The position numbers and the translations under genes are program-made. The notes under the pieces were generated by a model, which was given only the letters and a program-made list of their open reading frames with translations, made no database searches and was not told the DNA's origin. 64,000 nt of DNA from Homalodisca vitripennis (Eukaryota > Arthropoda > Insecta > Hemiptera > Cicadellidae), in assembly GCF_021130785.1 (NCBI RefSeq), contig NC_060209.1:22382001-22446000 (forward strand). Reading direction: 5' to 3'. Shown here piece after piece: positions 1-12,155 of the stretch; position 1 is the first letter of the stretch, and the number at the start of each line of letters is the position of its first letter.

Positions 1-540
1 AGAAGGTCGAAAACATCCAAAAAGATTCCAAGTAGACAGCTTTTGGTGACAAAACAGTGTTTTGGAACATTTTGGTTGTTTACCTTTTAGCTGAGTTTCA
101 TAATATAAGTTCCCAAATACTCTAAATACTGGAAACTCCAAAAGTCCAGAAGTTACAAGATTCTGTAGGGCGGCAGCGAGCTCATAATGACCGAAGTTCC
201 CAGAATTTGGGAGATTACAGTAGTTCGGATCTCAGAGGCCGTGGAATTTCTTGTCAGAGATCTCTAACTCTAGGAATTCTCTAAGTCTACACACTTTCCG
301 TATCCGGAAACTCACACAGATCAGGTGCCTCCAGAGATTTTTAGCTCTCAGATAGGGGGGGGGAGTTCCATAATCTAGAGTGTGTGATTATAATAGTAAA
401 ACAGATTCCGGAGGCGAGAACGTCCCAGAAAACTTGTTCTACTGTATAGAAACTTCTACATATGTAGGATGCTCCAACGACCGATGTCTGCCAGAGGCCG
501 ACATTATGAAGAACCCATGGCCCAAGAACTAATTCTAGAG
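1..540. other. CCAGAGGC-rich segment, no gene
   Basis: No credible gene is visible. The stretch is richer in G+C than its surroundings and keeps repeating short variants of CCAGAGGC or CGGAGGC together with cagag and gaac steps (for example near 228, 331, 410 and 492), as a very degenerate tandem array might. A similar texture recurs at 9121-9320. A run of ten G sits near 355. I cannot assign it to a family. Confidence 0.25.
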
Positions 541-687
541 ATACGCGTCCTCCAAATTTTAGAATATTTTAAACGCAAACGTCCGTAACATAAAAAACTT
601 ATAAAAGATATCTCAAAGCTACCACAATCCGTTACTACCGTACACTGAACAGTACAGGTCAAATGCACTAAGACATCCACTACAACC

Positions 688-719
688 AAATATATGAGGA
701 GATATTTCCTCATATATTT
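688..719. repeat. 13-bp perfect hairpin
   Basis: The arms at 688-700 and 707-719 are exact reverse complements (aaatatatgagga) around a 6-nt loop. It may be a fragment of a foldback element. No gene is attached. Confidence 0.7.
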
Positions 720-904
720 TTCCGTCCAGAGATCGTCCGTCAATGTACTGAATTAATCAATACATAAACAACTCTTAACCATACATAAAGTAAATTTCGT
801 GTAGCAGAAAATCATCGAGGGGGTAGCGGGTCCAAGGCAATACTGGGTTAAATTAGTTCATACTAATTCTGTAAATAAAGTAAGGGAACGATAATACGTT
901 TTAT

Positions 905-1640
905 TTACAATATATTTATATATGAAATCCATCTCCCTCAATCTAGTTCCTCTGGGAAGTCACACGTTGCTTCTTTCGGTTTTCCAACTCCTCGTAGCAG
1001 TGTTGAAACTGTCCGAAACTGGAAGGTACTTCAGCTGGTCGGACACATTTTTGTTTTATGTGTTCTATTGATGTAAAGTGATGCCCTTTTAGGTTGCATT
1101 TTTAGCTTAGGAGGCAGGAGAAGTCACAAAGACTACAGTCAGGAGAATATTGTGGTAGAGAAATGACAGGAATGTTTTTTATTTGTCAAAATCTCAGTAA
1201 CTAATAGCACATTGTGATAAGGCGCATCATGGTGCAGCATCAAGTTGTCTTTGATAGCTGGTGTCACGCGCATGACTATTATTTTCCTTAAGGCTTTTTA
1301 ATGATTTTACGATAAAAGTATTGATTTACTGTGTCCTGTAGGCAAAAAACTCATTATGAACAATGCCATTGGAATCAATATATAAATCAGTTTGGATTTG
1401 CTCATTAATACTTTTTTCGGGCGAGGTGAATTGGAAGTGTGTCATTCTTCGCTCTGACGTTTTGTTTATGGGTCGTACTAAAAGATCCAAGACTCGTCAC
1501 CGATGATAACGTGTTTAAAAAAAATCATTATATCTTTCAATTCATCCAAAAAGATCTCACCAAACTTCCGTTCTGTTACTTTCTCATTTTTTTGAACGCA
1601 CATCAAAAACATGTTTTGCTGGAAGTTTGTTTACAACTCC
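905..1640 (-). pseudogene. mariner transposase relic
   Basis: Reading the minus strand in shifting frames recovers the order of a mariner-type DDE transposase. First comes a TERKFGEIFLDELKD segment (about 1540-1605). Next is HVIIGDESW with the first catalytic Asp (about 1485-1510), then a broken YDP, TKRQSEE and NSPRPKK block (about 1400-1480). HHDAP follows with the second catalytic Asp (about 1225-1245), then KGHHFTSIEHI (about 1060-1090), and a C-terminal FQHCYEE stretch ending near 925, followed by AATAAA. Several stops and at least three frameshifts rule out function. The N-terminal DNA-binding part is missing or unrecognisable. No terminal inverted repeats were found, so only the coding relic is called. 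Confidence 0.7.
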
Positions 1641-1895
1641 CTTAGCAGACTAATGAAATTAATAATCAATGTTGATCTGCTCTTTGGCTAAACATACGAC
1701 TACTTGTCAGAGTTTCAGTGTTGCCAGTTTGGTAGATAAAGAATCAGTCTTATTACTTTATTTACTGAAATCGTTGAATTCATTCAATCAAATATCATTC
1801 AATGTTGGAGAAAAATTGTTTTCTAAGAGTTTATTTATTTTATTGATACTTATAAAAAGATACAAAACGTATCTTTCTAAACTCCAACCATTCTA

Positions 1896-2248
1896 AAATG
1901 AATTAGGAGATAAAGTGATCATCAGTAAAATGGATCAGGAGATAAAGTGACCATCAGTAAAATTGGATCAGGAAATAAAGTGACCATCAGTAAAATGAAT
2001 CAGGAGATAAAGTGACCATCATTAAAATGGATCAGGAGTTAATGTGACCATCAGTAAAATAGATAAGGAGATAAAGTGACCATCAGCAGAAAAGATCAGG
2101 AGATAAAGTGGCCATCAGTAGAATGGATCAGGATATAAAGTGGCCATCAGTAAAATAAATAAGGAGATAAAGTGACCATCAGTAGAATAGATCAGGAGAT
2201 AAAGTGACCATCAATAAAATGGATCAGGAGATAAAGTAAATATCAGTT
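1896..2248. repeat. 32-bp minisatellite, about 11 copies
   Basis: Unit close to gatcaggagataaagtgacc plus atcagtaaaatg, repeated about 11 times with scattered point changes and 1-bp length differences. It starts just beyond the upstream end of the mariner relic. No reading frame is maintained. Confidence 0.95.
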
Positions 2249-2439
2249 ATCTCAAGCGTGGGGTATACCATTCAAAGATGATACGGTTGTGAGGTTACGG
2301 TTATCCAGCGAGAAATTGTGTGCAGAGTCGCGGGTAACTGCTAGTTTTCCCACAAGTGAAAGATTTTCCCCTACTTCTTTAAAATACGCGTCCTTAAGTT
2401 GGGATCTTCCTCATCGTAACTTTTACCACACATTAGTCT

Positions 2440-2671
2440 CGCCTATAACTCGCCTGACCCGTCACCACTACATAGACCGCATATAGTGACTGCAGTTTCG
2501 GAAAGTTGGGAGATTCGTGGCGGACCGGCCCCATTCAGGTCGGCTGGGTGCACTTATGAATGGATGAATCAATAGTAGACGCAGTCGCAGCTTGTCGACC
2601 AGCGCCCGCGCCACCTTCTCAGTCGCGACCTCCATCTTGGATGGACTTCGTCGACTCTGCGCGCCGAGTCT
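2440..2671 (+). promoter_or_regulatory. Possible CpG-rich promoter or 5' noncoding exon
   Basis: About 230 bp rich in CpG (gcgcccgcgcc, gtcgcgacc, gcgcgccgag) interrupt a very AT-rich background and end at a strong splice-donor match, TCT|GTAAGT, with the cut after 2671. This looks like a first noncoding exon with its promoter on the plus strand. No TATA box, start codon or downstream exon could be linked to it, so it stays a weak candidate. Confidence 0.25.
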
Positions 2672-2673
2672 GT

Positions 2674-4965
2674 AAGTCTCTGTTTTTAATTATTTTCTTT
2701 TAAAATTACACTTAAAAACAACTATTTAAGGTGTTATAATAAACACTGTGACGTGCTGTATTCTTTTGTCAGTCTGTGTTGATTTCAACACTTCCACCTA
2801 ACAGTAATAAAAATGAATCAACGTTAATGTTTTGGTTTATTTTGGTTAGGTTTTAACACAACATGACTTTTCTATGTTTGCACTGTGTTTGTTACGATTT
2901 ATGATGAAATTTCAAGGTTTTTTTCCCTCATCTCACACCCCTGATGATGTCGATGATTGTTAGCAAGAGGTGGCGAGGGCGGCAAGGTGTTGACGGGTGC
3001 CGCCTTAATGACAAAAACATACTGCACACTTGTGTGATTTCGAACACAATAGGAACTTTACTTCATCTCGTACACGGCACTATTAGTATATCCTAGCTGT
3101 TATTATTAATATATTTCTAAGTAATGTTTTCAAAAATATAATATTAATCGTTAGATAATAAGTTTACATTCACGATGAAACTGCGATGATTCTAATGTCT
3201 ACGAAGTGAATATAAATCACTCTTCTATCATTTACTGTTAATACATGTACATGTTATAGTTTTAATTCTCTCTGGTTGGAATTAGATCATCATTTTTTTA
3301 TTTTTTAAATCAATTTTTACGATAGAACGCTTTGATAGAATAAATACACAAGAGTGAAAATGCAATTTAACACTGAAAATAAATCATCTTCTATATATAC
3401 TGTAAAATGCATAAAGTTTACCGAAGATATATCATTTGTTTTGGCCGTTTTTATATTTGAGTATCCTGGATTAATTAGTATCTTTGTTATTCAAAGCAGA
3501 GTCCATTAAATACAATATAAAATAAAAGCATTATGGTGTAATATGACAATATTAAATAAAATTGGTCATGCCATAAATAACACAGGGCAGAATGGTAAAG
3601 GCACTACAATAAAGCCATCATCTGTTACTCTTATTTAATATTATGATTTCACTTCCAATCTGTTCCTACTATCTAAATACAACCAGAGTCAATTAATACA
3701 AGCAGTTACTGTGTACTCAAACAAGAAACTTCTGTCAACGTCAAGCACTTTCAGCTCATTGTTATTGATAGTGATAGTGTGGAATTCTGCCTCTGTACCT
3801 GCCCCGCCTCACTTCAAACACGCCTGGTAACTCTTAGTCTGCAACAGGGTAGTCTTCAGAAACCCCTACTTTGATAATAGTTATAATGACTATTTCCATG
3901 TCAACGGTACATCAGTTATATTGGTAACAAACTTTGACACTCTATATTACAATAATGAAAATTATACTATTGCTTAACAGAATTCCTATATATAAAATAT
4001 TCTTATGGTATTCAGCATTATAAACTCCAACAGTCTGGCACATTAAACATGATATGTTTATTACTTTTCCTCCTGCTTTGTGACTGCAAGAGTTTGAAAT
4101 TGTATTGTTACTTGCTTCTGAAATAAAATATAAAAATATATACTTGTTTATACAAATTTTTTCTCTTGACAAAATAGCAACTCCCCAAAATTTTATCGGT
4201 GAGTTCATAAACACTCAGTGTAATCAGAATAGAACAAATAAAGTCCTTAAATATAGTTACAAAATAGGTTTTAAGAGAATACATGTAACAAAAGTTTTAA
4301 ACAATGCTGAAAGACAAAATAGAATGATGTGATAAATATATTCTTTAATACATAAATATACGTATTTGAATTATTTTAAATATTGGATAAAATCACGTCA
4401 AGAGAAAATTTTGAACAGAAACCGAGAGTGGATAACACATTTATGAAGCATTTAAATTCTGCAATAAAATCAATTATTAGAAAGATATTTTAAAATATAT
4501 TGCAAATTGAAATAAATTCATTACATTCACGCTCACATACGCGTTCACGCCCACGCGTCTCCACCCACCTACACATAGGGCGCCCACAAACTGAAATATA
4601 AAATAACGCAAACTTTCCTGGTACAGGAGCAGATTTGGGTAATCATCCTTGTTAAATGTATACTATATGTCACGTGATTTGACTTTATATGGAGAATTTC
4701 AGCCCGATCAAGAAATGAAAAGTGGTTCCGTTAAGTAATGTATTTATGGATAAATGAAATAAAAAACCTTTTACATTATAACATATGTAACATTGATAGC
4801 AGCTATTTTTACTTAGATCTAACAAATACATTAGCTTCTGATATTAGTTATTTTCTAAAATGTACTTCGCACATAAGCATAGTTGTGCGTGGGAAGGGTC
4901 ACTATTGATAATTGCACTATAATTTTTACACTCTATCCCGTATTATACCACCTGTAGACTAAGGT
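2674..4965. other. AT-rich stretch without recognisable gene
   Basis: No open frame here has a recognisable motif. The sequence is unique-looking AT-rich DNA with one short CpG-rich patch near 4535-4590. I see no repeat, RNA gene or transposon protein in it. Confidence 0.5.
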
Positions 4966-5118
4966 GCCAAGAAGTTCCGAAAATCGGTTGATAATATATG
5001 AGGTAATTTTTTATATATTCATTAATACTTATTCCATTAGGTTTGCTTATTAGGATAGTAAATTTAGGTGGTTATTTATAAGTATTAAAACAAAAGCGAT
5101 TTTCGGAATTCTTGATAT
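4966..5118. repeat. Small imperfect inverted-repeat (MITE-like) element
   Basis: The 20-bp segment starting caagaagttccgaaaatcg at about 4968 recurs inverted, with one mismatch, near 5098-5117. Nested inside is a second inverted pair (aatacttat and ataagtatt). The whole is about 150 bp and could fold into a long hairpin. Target duplication not determined. Confidence 0.5.
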
Positions 5119-5410
5119 AGTTTATTTTTGTGTTTGGATTTCAATTGTGTAATTTATTATGCTTTTATTTTTTATTTGAGTAATGGTTTAAATGCCCTGG
5201 CTATATAAAGGTTTAGAGAAATAGGAAAATCTCTACTTCCCCAAACCCCACACATACTCAGACCTCACACGTAGAGAGTTTGCAATCTAATGGTGTAAAT
5301 TGAAAAAAGTAATTAGTTTTAAATTTAAATGAGCTACAACTGTATTCTATGAAGCTAGCGGGCAGGTCGTTGTACAATCTAAGGCCAAAATATAAGCTCC
5401 TCTCCCATTT

Positions 5411-5535
5411 TATCTTTTTCTTATTTTGTGTTTTAAGGAGAGGCCAATCGCCTTTAGAGCCTTATTCTGCCCGTCCTCATGGGCCACTGGGCTGTGTGAG
5501 GATCTTATCAAGCAGAATAAGGTGGAGAGTTGAGT
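5411..5535 (-). mobile_element. SINE fragment lacking its tRNA head
   Basis: Matches the body of the SINE at 51268-51512, in the same orientation: A-rich tail (T-rich on plus, 5411-5435), the aggagaggcc block, and the inverted pair ccttattctg and cagaataagg. The tRNA-derived part is absent, so this is a 5'-truncated copy. It has diverged from the other copy by scattered substitutions. Confidence 0.65.
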
Positions 5536-6415
5536 TTGATTTCATCACGCATTACAAAACCTCATAATCAAGAGCGATCCTCTCACCTATGTACGTCAAT
5601 TCATGTACCAGATAGTATGGGATGACGTGAAGGACTTTTATATGATTTACGCAACTCTAATTTTAATTTGTTTTTGATAGCTGAAGTCAACAAGTGGTCT
5701 AACAATTTGATCTAAAAACGTTTAGTCTCCATAGAATTGAGGTGGTTTAAAAGTCTTGGATTGAGTAATACAGATTGTACTTCGGTTGACCTTTTGTCTT
5801 TCCAATCTATGAAGCTCATAATTACCTAAAAGGGCTATTAGTCAAGGTATGTCTATCCCATTTCTGATTGGCCGAATTTTTAAACTAATAACGTCAACTG
5901 CAAGCAAACTAATGCAATACTGTATCGAAGACTAGACTGATCTTAACTTGAATCGATAGTAAAAGAGATGGAGCAATTTTTGGGTTTTGAAGACAACATT
6001 GTAGACTATTAAAATATACCATTTTAAAAATGAAACTAACCAGTCTGAGAAAATAACTTCATCAAATGTGTTGATAACTTACTGAAAAATGTCTTATGGC
6101 TAACTTTTGCAGTGTCAGTAAGCCTACAAATTTATTTATTATGCGTTTCTCTAGTTCCCACTATGGTTACCAATAACCCTTTCAACTTTGTAGTGGAAAC
6201 CTTTCTGCCCATTATCACCAAAATAAATTGACCGAGAGGAACATACAGTGCAAACCAAATATCAGATATATGAAAAGTTATCTCACGGACGGACAGACAA
6301 TCACGTGATTAAAAGAATGTTCTGTCAAGATCCTTAATAAATAGTCATACATATTCATTATTCTTATTCTTACATTTCTTGCTGTTGAACAGCGAATTAT
6401 GTGTTTTATGGCTAT
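5536..6415. other. Stretch without recognisable gene
   Basis: I see nothing convincing. A short open run near 5660-5720 faintly resembles an RT segment but carries no diagnostic motif, so it is not called. Confidence 0.4.
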
Positions 6416-6955
6416 TTTTATCTTTATTTACTGATTTTTTTACGAAATGTATTAAGACTTCTGTTAACATTTATTGATTTTTTGCGTAATGTATTGATAC
6501 TTCTGCGTTAACGTTTATTGATTCTTTTACGTATTGCATTGAAACTTCTGTGGTAACGTTTATTAATTCTTTTACGCATTGCATTGAGACTTCTGTTAAC
6601 ATTTATTGATTGTTTACGTAATGCATTGAGACTTCTGTGTTAACGTTTATTGATTCTTTCCGTATTGCATTGAAACTTCTGTGGTTAACGTTTATTGATT
6701 CTTTTAATGTTTTGAGACTTTTGTTAACGTTTGATTATTTTACGTATTGCATTAAGACTTCTGTTAACATTTATTGATTGTTTACGTATTGCATTGAGAC
6801 TTCTGTGTTAACGTTTATTGATTCTCTTAAGTAATGTTTTGAGAATTTTCTGTTAACGTTCATTGATTATTTTACGTATTGTATTGAGACTTCTGTGTTA
6901 ACATTTATTGATTCTTTTTCGTACGTTATTGAGACTTCTGTATTAACGTTTTATC
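6416..6955. repeat. 42-47-bp minisatellite, about 12 copies
   Basis: The unit runs gttaacgtttattgattc, then tttacgtattgcattgagac, then ttct. It repeats about 12 times with small length differences (an optional GTG spacer) and many substitutions. No frame is conserved. Confidence 0.9.
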
Positions 6956-9120
6956 AATAATAAAATAATTTACTTTGTTTTATAACTAGTTTTCCTTCAT
7001 TTTGTACTAACATTTTATGCATTTGAGTAAAGCAGATCTTCAGACATTCACACTGAACCTTTGGTAAATAACGCGTTAAAACAGTTAACGCGTAAACTTG
7101 TGTAATATTAGTTGCTCTGTATTTATTTTTAATTGACTGTACCGTCACTCTTAAATTTAATTAAACATTTTAAATTTACATTTTTTAATATTACTTATAG
7201 TTTTTTAAGTTTAAAAATAAAACGAAAACAAAAAATCGCGACACTGAAATCCTACATACAAACAGATTTAATTCGCTGGATGAATAAAAATACTCTGTTG
7301 AATAATTCATTTGGAACCCACGTAACTTAAAATACTTCTTAAAAGATTATAACATGATCTGAATTTAAAATCTTAATAGTACAGTTAAAGCGGATAGAAG
7401 GTCAAAATGTAAATTATCAAAGTAAATGTGTATATAAGATTCTTTCTAATTAACGAAGCTTTATTTGAATATGAACGACTTCCTCCCATGGATAAGGTTG
7501 TACTTTTGTTCATAACGTAATTGTAACTGCCAGTTTATTCTTGAACTAAAAGTCAGTTGAATTGTCCACGTTATTGCACAAGTTATCATTTTTATTTGTT
7601 CAATACAAAATATTAATTCGGGTAGTGATGTTATTTGTGATAACAAACAATAACCTTTTTTTACCAATAACCAATAAGCTTTTTTTAAAAGCAAGTTTTA
7701 TACTCAGACATTTCATCAGCACTTAGAACAATTGTAAAACTGCTTAAGTTTATTGTTGTAACAAAGTTTTGTTCGAGTCACATTTTCCATATCCAGAATA
7801 ACATAAGCAGCAAACAACGCAATAAGTACAAAAGTACTATTACTTTTTAAATAAACTACGTCTTACTTAAGTTTTCCATGAATGTGGCACCTCAATAAAA
7901 AAGAACCCTCGATATTTCGAATGTAAAAAGTACGATTATTTACAATAATCATTATGGTTTTATACATGGGTAAAAATAGAAATTTGTTAAAAATAATGCT
8001 AATTATTAAATTAGTGGTAAATTTCATACACCATTTTCTTATAATACTAATTATAATTCACTATATTTGTTGATAATGTTGAGTTATACATTCCTCTGTA
8101 AGGGGTATGGCTCATTGTACTTTTATAATTATTATAAATCACGATAATTATTTTAATTTAATATTTTTTCTGTTTTTATTTTTAAAATTAACTCTTTTCC
8201 ATTTACAATGTCAACAGATTATAATTTTGGTTTTTTCTAATAATGATGTTTACTTAATTCCTTGAAATGAGTGAATAAATAGAAATCCATTTTTATGAGT
8301 AAAATATACAATTGTTTTTAGCTTGGGGCACACCCCCATGTATTGCATATAATTAAAATTAAAACCTTTTTAATTTTTTAGCACAAATTTAATTTATTCC
8401 CGTATAATTATTTTTAATTCTTTTCCAAATTGCAACTCAGAATATTCAGAAAATAGTTGAAGTAGGGGAGCTATAACGCTTTGTTATAAAAATATAACCA
8501 AATTCTTATCAGTTTTCGATGACTTGGTTAATGGAGTTTTAGTAAATATCAACATTTATACTATGAAACCTTTTAAATGATTAATTAGCAGATACATTAA
8601 GGTACTTTACACAATTCCTTGCTGAGCGAAACTCCTTGCATTATTCCTTCTACATATTTTATCGGGCTGTGTTGATGTTAGAAGAGTTTTAATGTACATA
8701 TCTCAATTTATTCAATACCATTTTACAATAAATCATTTTTCATATGGAATATAATAAAATAAAGCAACATTATTCAAATTAATATTTAATCATTTTCTTT
8801 GATACAAATATATTCCAAACATTTAACGTTATCTTATACAATATTTTTGCAAGGATTTTATGGTTTATTTACAGAATATTCTAATGGCTGTCCCCCTAGA
8901 GTAAACCGTGTGCCTAATTTTAATTAACTTCTTAACTAGAGAAAATAATTGATCTAATTGATCTTGAATGATTACATTTTTCATAATATTCTACATCTTG
9001 ATCTAGACGGCTGAGAGTAGTACGTCTGCAGGAGTGTACCTGTTTCTTATGTATCTACTGTATTACAAGAAATTTCATTTGATGCAAGAATGGAATTGTT
9101 TTTGCAATTCTTATAGGTCA
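6956..9120. other. AT-rich stretch without recognisable gene
   Basis: Very AT-rich DNA with only short chance reading frames and no recognised motif, repeat or RNA gene. Confidence 0.5.
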
Positions 9121-9320
9121 AATATTCTAAAAGCTGGATCTCCCGGAGGCCTTGAAAGTCCAGAGACCGGATGCTCTCTAAGGACCTATAGCCAATATTT
9201 GTAAATACTATACTGGTATGTAATTCATGTGCGTATGTAAGCTTCGAGAAGAATAATGCTTCCAGAGGCTGACTAAGGTCGTAAATGTTCAGAGTCCGAC
9301 AACTACCACAGAATTGAGAA
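9121..9320. other. Second CCAGAGGC-like segment
   Basis: Contains cccggaggcc, gtccagagaccgg, ttccagaggctga and cagagtccgac within 200 bp, the same texture as 1-540. The two may be remnants of one unclassified repeat. No coding content. Confidence 0.25.
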
Positions 9321-9916
9321 TAAATGGCGGCAACTGCTAGATATATAGTGGGGTCAGTTGTATTCTATTATATTTTCCCCAAAGACAGAGAATGTCCAGA
9401 TTGGGTGAGTACAAACAAAAGTGGTCCTAGGCTTGAGACTTGTAGAAATCAGGTGAACCGTATATGGAGTACCATACACTCAGTGGGTAAAGTCTTCCAC
9501 GGATCATGCTATTCAGTGCTTGAATGTTTAAAACTTGTTTCCTGTGGAATATAGCTTTAATCTGCATTAAAATTGCAATCGGTTGGACGAAAGACGGTAT
9601 TGTTTACGTTTAACCAGTGACATGAGATAAGAGTTGCAACAATTCGTTTTCAATTAATTTTTCCTACGTACCAACAGAGAATAAACTGTAATTTTTCGTA
9701 GTGTATTAGATTTACAATTCTACGATAATGTAAGTATTTAAGGTACTAATAGTTTAAAATTATTGTTAGTCATTGGTAAGGTTTTAGTTACTTATGGATA
9801 TCTCTAAATTCGCTAAAAGTTTATCCTAAAAAATGTTAAACTCTTCATGGAAAATAATAATTTTGCAGTTTACCTTCACTGTAATTTAGAAAAGCAACTT
9901 ATTACATTGAATAAAT

Positions 9917-10041
9917 CAATACTTTTCCAATATAGTTTATTTTTTGGAAGAGGCCAAAGGTTTTTTTGTGGAGTTGCCTGATGAAGAAACCTTTGGTTTC
10001 AAAAGGCGTCCCTAAAAATAAACCATATTGAAAAAGTATTG
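9917..10041. repeat. 125-bp hairpin (foldback/MITE-like) element
   Basis: The left arm (9917-9946, starting caatacttttccaatatag) pairs with the right arm (10012-10041) at about 90 percent identity. Between them a second inverted pair, ccaaaggttt and aaacctttgg, extends the stem. The element is short, noncoding and able to fold end to end, as nonautonomous foldback elements do. Confidence 0.7.
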
Positions 10042-10508
10042 TTTTATTAATATCGAGTACCATTTTCCAATTGCTCCAAGAGTCATCAACTTTTAGATTA
10101 TTAACATTATTGGTACACGTATATGAACAAGAGTTTTATTGAAAACTATTGAAGCTGTGAGGGATGGGAGAGGTGTCGAAAAATTGTAAAGTTGAGAGGT
10201 AGGTTACGGTTACGGCTAAGGAAGGGATGTAAAGGGTTTAGGGCTTTCCACCCCAAGAGTTACGAGTATTACCACGCTTCGGATTTACTGTTCCTTGTAG
10301 TGAATTTGGTACGTGTAATAAACTTGTATGTAATCTTTTTCTATGTAGCTCTTGCCATAAATAAACTTTCTTATTTATATAGAAGTAATGTAAGTAAAAC
10401 ACACAGAAGTGATTTATACAAGGCTTTCTTTTGTATCGATCACTTACATCTCTGTCTAAAAAGCCTGTACAATCCCGAGTGTTTGGTTAAAAGTAAAAAG
10501 TAAAAATA

Positions 10509-10743
10509 GTAGTCTTATTATACCAGGCGAAGTTAGTGCTAAAAAGCCCTCTCTAACACTTAGCCTGGGGACCAACAGCTTAAAGATGACTTCCGAACCA
10601 CCACCAACGGCCGGGCAGGCAGGCTGCTTGCAAGGACAGGATCGCTCAGGGGTCACACATCCAAGCAGCAGCCACGCTTGACGTTGCTTGATCCGGCGGT
10701 TATCTTGCGATAACCGTTGTACCCGCAACACTACGCCATTGGT
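10509..10743 (-). mobile_element. 5S rRNA-derived SINE, copy 1
   Basis: About 235 bp, clearly homologous to 27401-27630 in the opposite orientation. On the minus strand it begins with a gcgggtacaacggttatcgc block, then the 5S-like internal promoter region (aagcaacgtcaagcg and tgcttggatgtgtgacc, compare 5S box A and box C). After that come a unique body and a short tail ending cctggtataataa. This is the layout of a 5S-headed (SINE3-type) retroposon, mobilised in trans by a LINE. Substitutions spread over its length suggest an old insertion. Confidence 0.75.
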
Positions 10744-10887
10744 TCGTTTCTCATAAAGTGTTGCTCCAGTTCTCGTCATAGAATATTCATGGAATATTGA
10801 ATATGCTCTATTAAATATCTCAAACAATCACCTAAATTTAAAAAATATCTATAACCTTTCTCGCTAATCCTTTTACTACCACTTAAC

Positions 10888-11345
10888 TCACAAAGTACTT
10901 ATGTTTCTCACACCGAGTTTTGTTCCATATCCTATTTTGATACTAATAGTGGCATTTAGAAAGTGTTTCAGAGCGTATATATTTTTGTGTAAAATGCAGG
11001 AAACCGGAAAGTTGTAACTGATGTATTGGACGTCTCTTGCAACTTGGTTTTCAGCCTCTTCCAGTACAGGTTTTATTATGTCCTTATCCGGTGTGGATTT
11101 ATTCCTCTTACCACTAGTGTAGTGGCAAGAGTAAAAAGTAAAGAGTTGCAATTTAAGGACCGATCCTAGTCATTATAGCCACAGGTAAAAGAATTGGTCC
11201 CAAAATTGACCCCTGTAGGACACGATTGTTAATCTCTAACGGGGTAGAGCAAGTTCCTCCACTGACTCAACTTGGGATCTATTGTTCAAGTAGGACTGGA
11301 CTTAAATTTTTCCAGGGCCATTCCTACTAATCTTAAGGATTTGGA
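10888..11345 (-). pseudogene. LINE RT relic (palm region)
   Basis: Minus-strand reading in shifting frames gives a non-LTR RT middle section. GMALEKFKS and SYLNNRSQVE are followed by GTCSTPLEINN, then RVLQGSILGPIL, the conserved box before the catalytic site (about 11181-11230). LQLFTFYSCHYTSGK then stands where LFADDT should be, so both catalytic Asp residues are gone. An open 87-codon run (10888-11151) covers the part after the palm. Several frameshifts are present and neither end of the element is visible. It lies next to the 5S-derived SINE on the same strand. It belongs to the broad Jockey/CR1 group; the exact clade is not resolvable by eye. Confidence 0.65.
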
Positions 11346-11619
11346 TACATAATAAGTAAAGAGTTAACCAGTAATCGTACTAGGTAGTTTAATAAACAAG
11401 GTAGTTTAATAAACAATTTTCAGGTTTGTATGAGAGGATTAAGAAACTATAGCTGTAAATCTAAAGCTTCTTGTAAATTATCGGATGGAGGTTGTCCCAG
11501 AACTCTCTACCAATAATTCACCTATTATTCCAAAGACCAAAGACAAACCGAAATTTCATATTAAAAACTTTCGAATACTCAATAATTACCAGAATACTCA
11601 TTTTGTCTTGTTTTTTTTT

Positions 11620-12155
11620 TTTATCTGAGAACGGCTTGTTGTATTGAGTTGAAATTTGGTAAATAGCTTTATAACTTAGGCTACTGGCCTAATTATAGAA
11701 AAATTCAATTTTTAGAAACTTTATTTCCAAAATAGCGGCTTTCTAAAAACTTTAAATGCAAATATCTTGGAAAAATTTCATATATTACAAAATTACAAAT
11801 ATTATATTTTAGTAAGACGGTTCAGTTAAAAATCCATCGATATTAGTTTAAGGAAATCGGTTAATAAATAAGGGAAATAATGCGTATTTAAAAACTCCAG
11901 TACAAAATATTTTGTAATGAAATTGCCAAACGAAATGTACGAATTGTTAATGTTTAATATATGCAACTTTTAAGATCTTTGCACTTACGTTTTTAGGAAG
12001 CCGCCATTTTGGAAATAAAGCTACAAAATAATGGATTTTTCTGTAAGTAAGCCTTCAGGTTATAATAATTATCCTGGAAAATATTGGAAGAGAGGTGTGG
12101 GACACCCGTATATAAGTTTCATGAGCTACACAAATCTTTAACTTGAACGGGTTGC
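11620..12155. mobile_element. Foldback/MITE element with long diverged TIRs
   Basis: The segment 11690-11790 (core tttatttccaaaatagcgg) is repeated inverted at about 11955-12045 (core ccgccattttggaaataaa). The homology continues outward weakly, through an aacggcttgttgtattgag-type block on the left and its counterpart on the right. The roughly 160-bp centre is AT-rich and noncoding. Boundaries are approximate and no target duplication was identified. Confidence 0.55.

Noticed and set aside
5640..5830. RT palm fragment on plus
   Set aside because: AEVNKWSNNLI-like wording is only faintly RT-like; no diagnostic box is present within reach.
10192..10503. 103-codon plus-strand frame
   Set aside because: Non-ATG start, no recognised motif, overlaps nothing conserved and has ordinary AT-rich composition.
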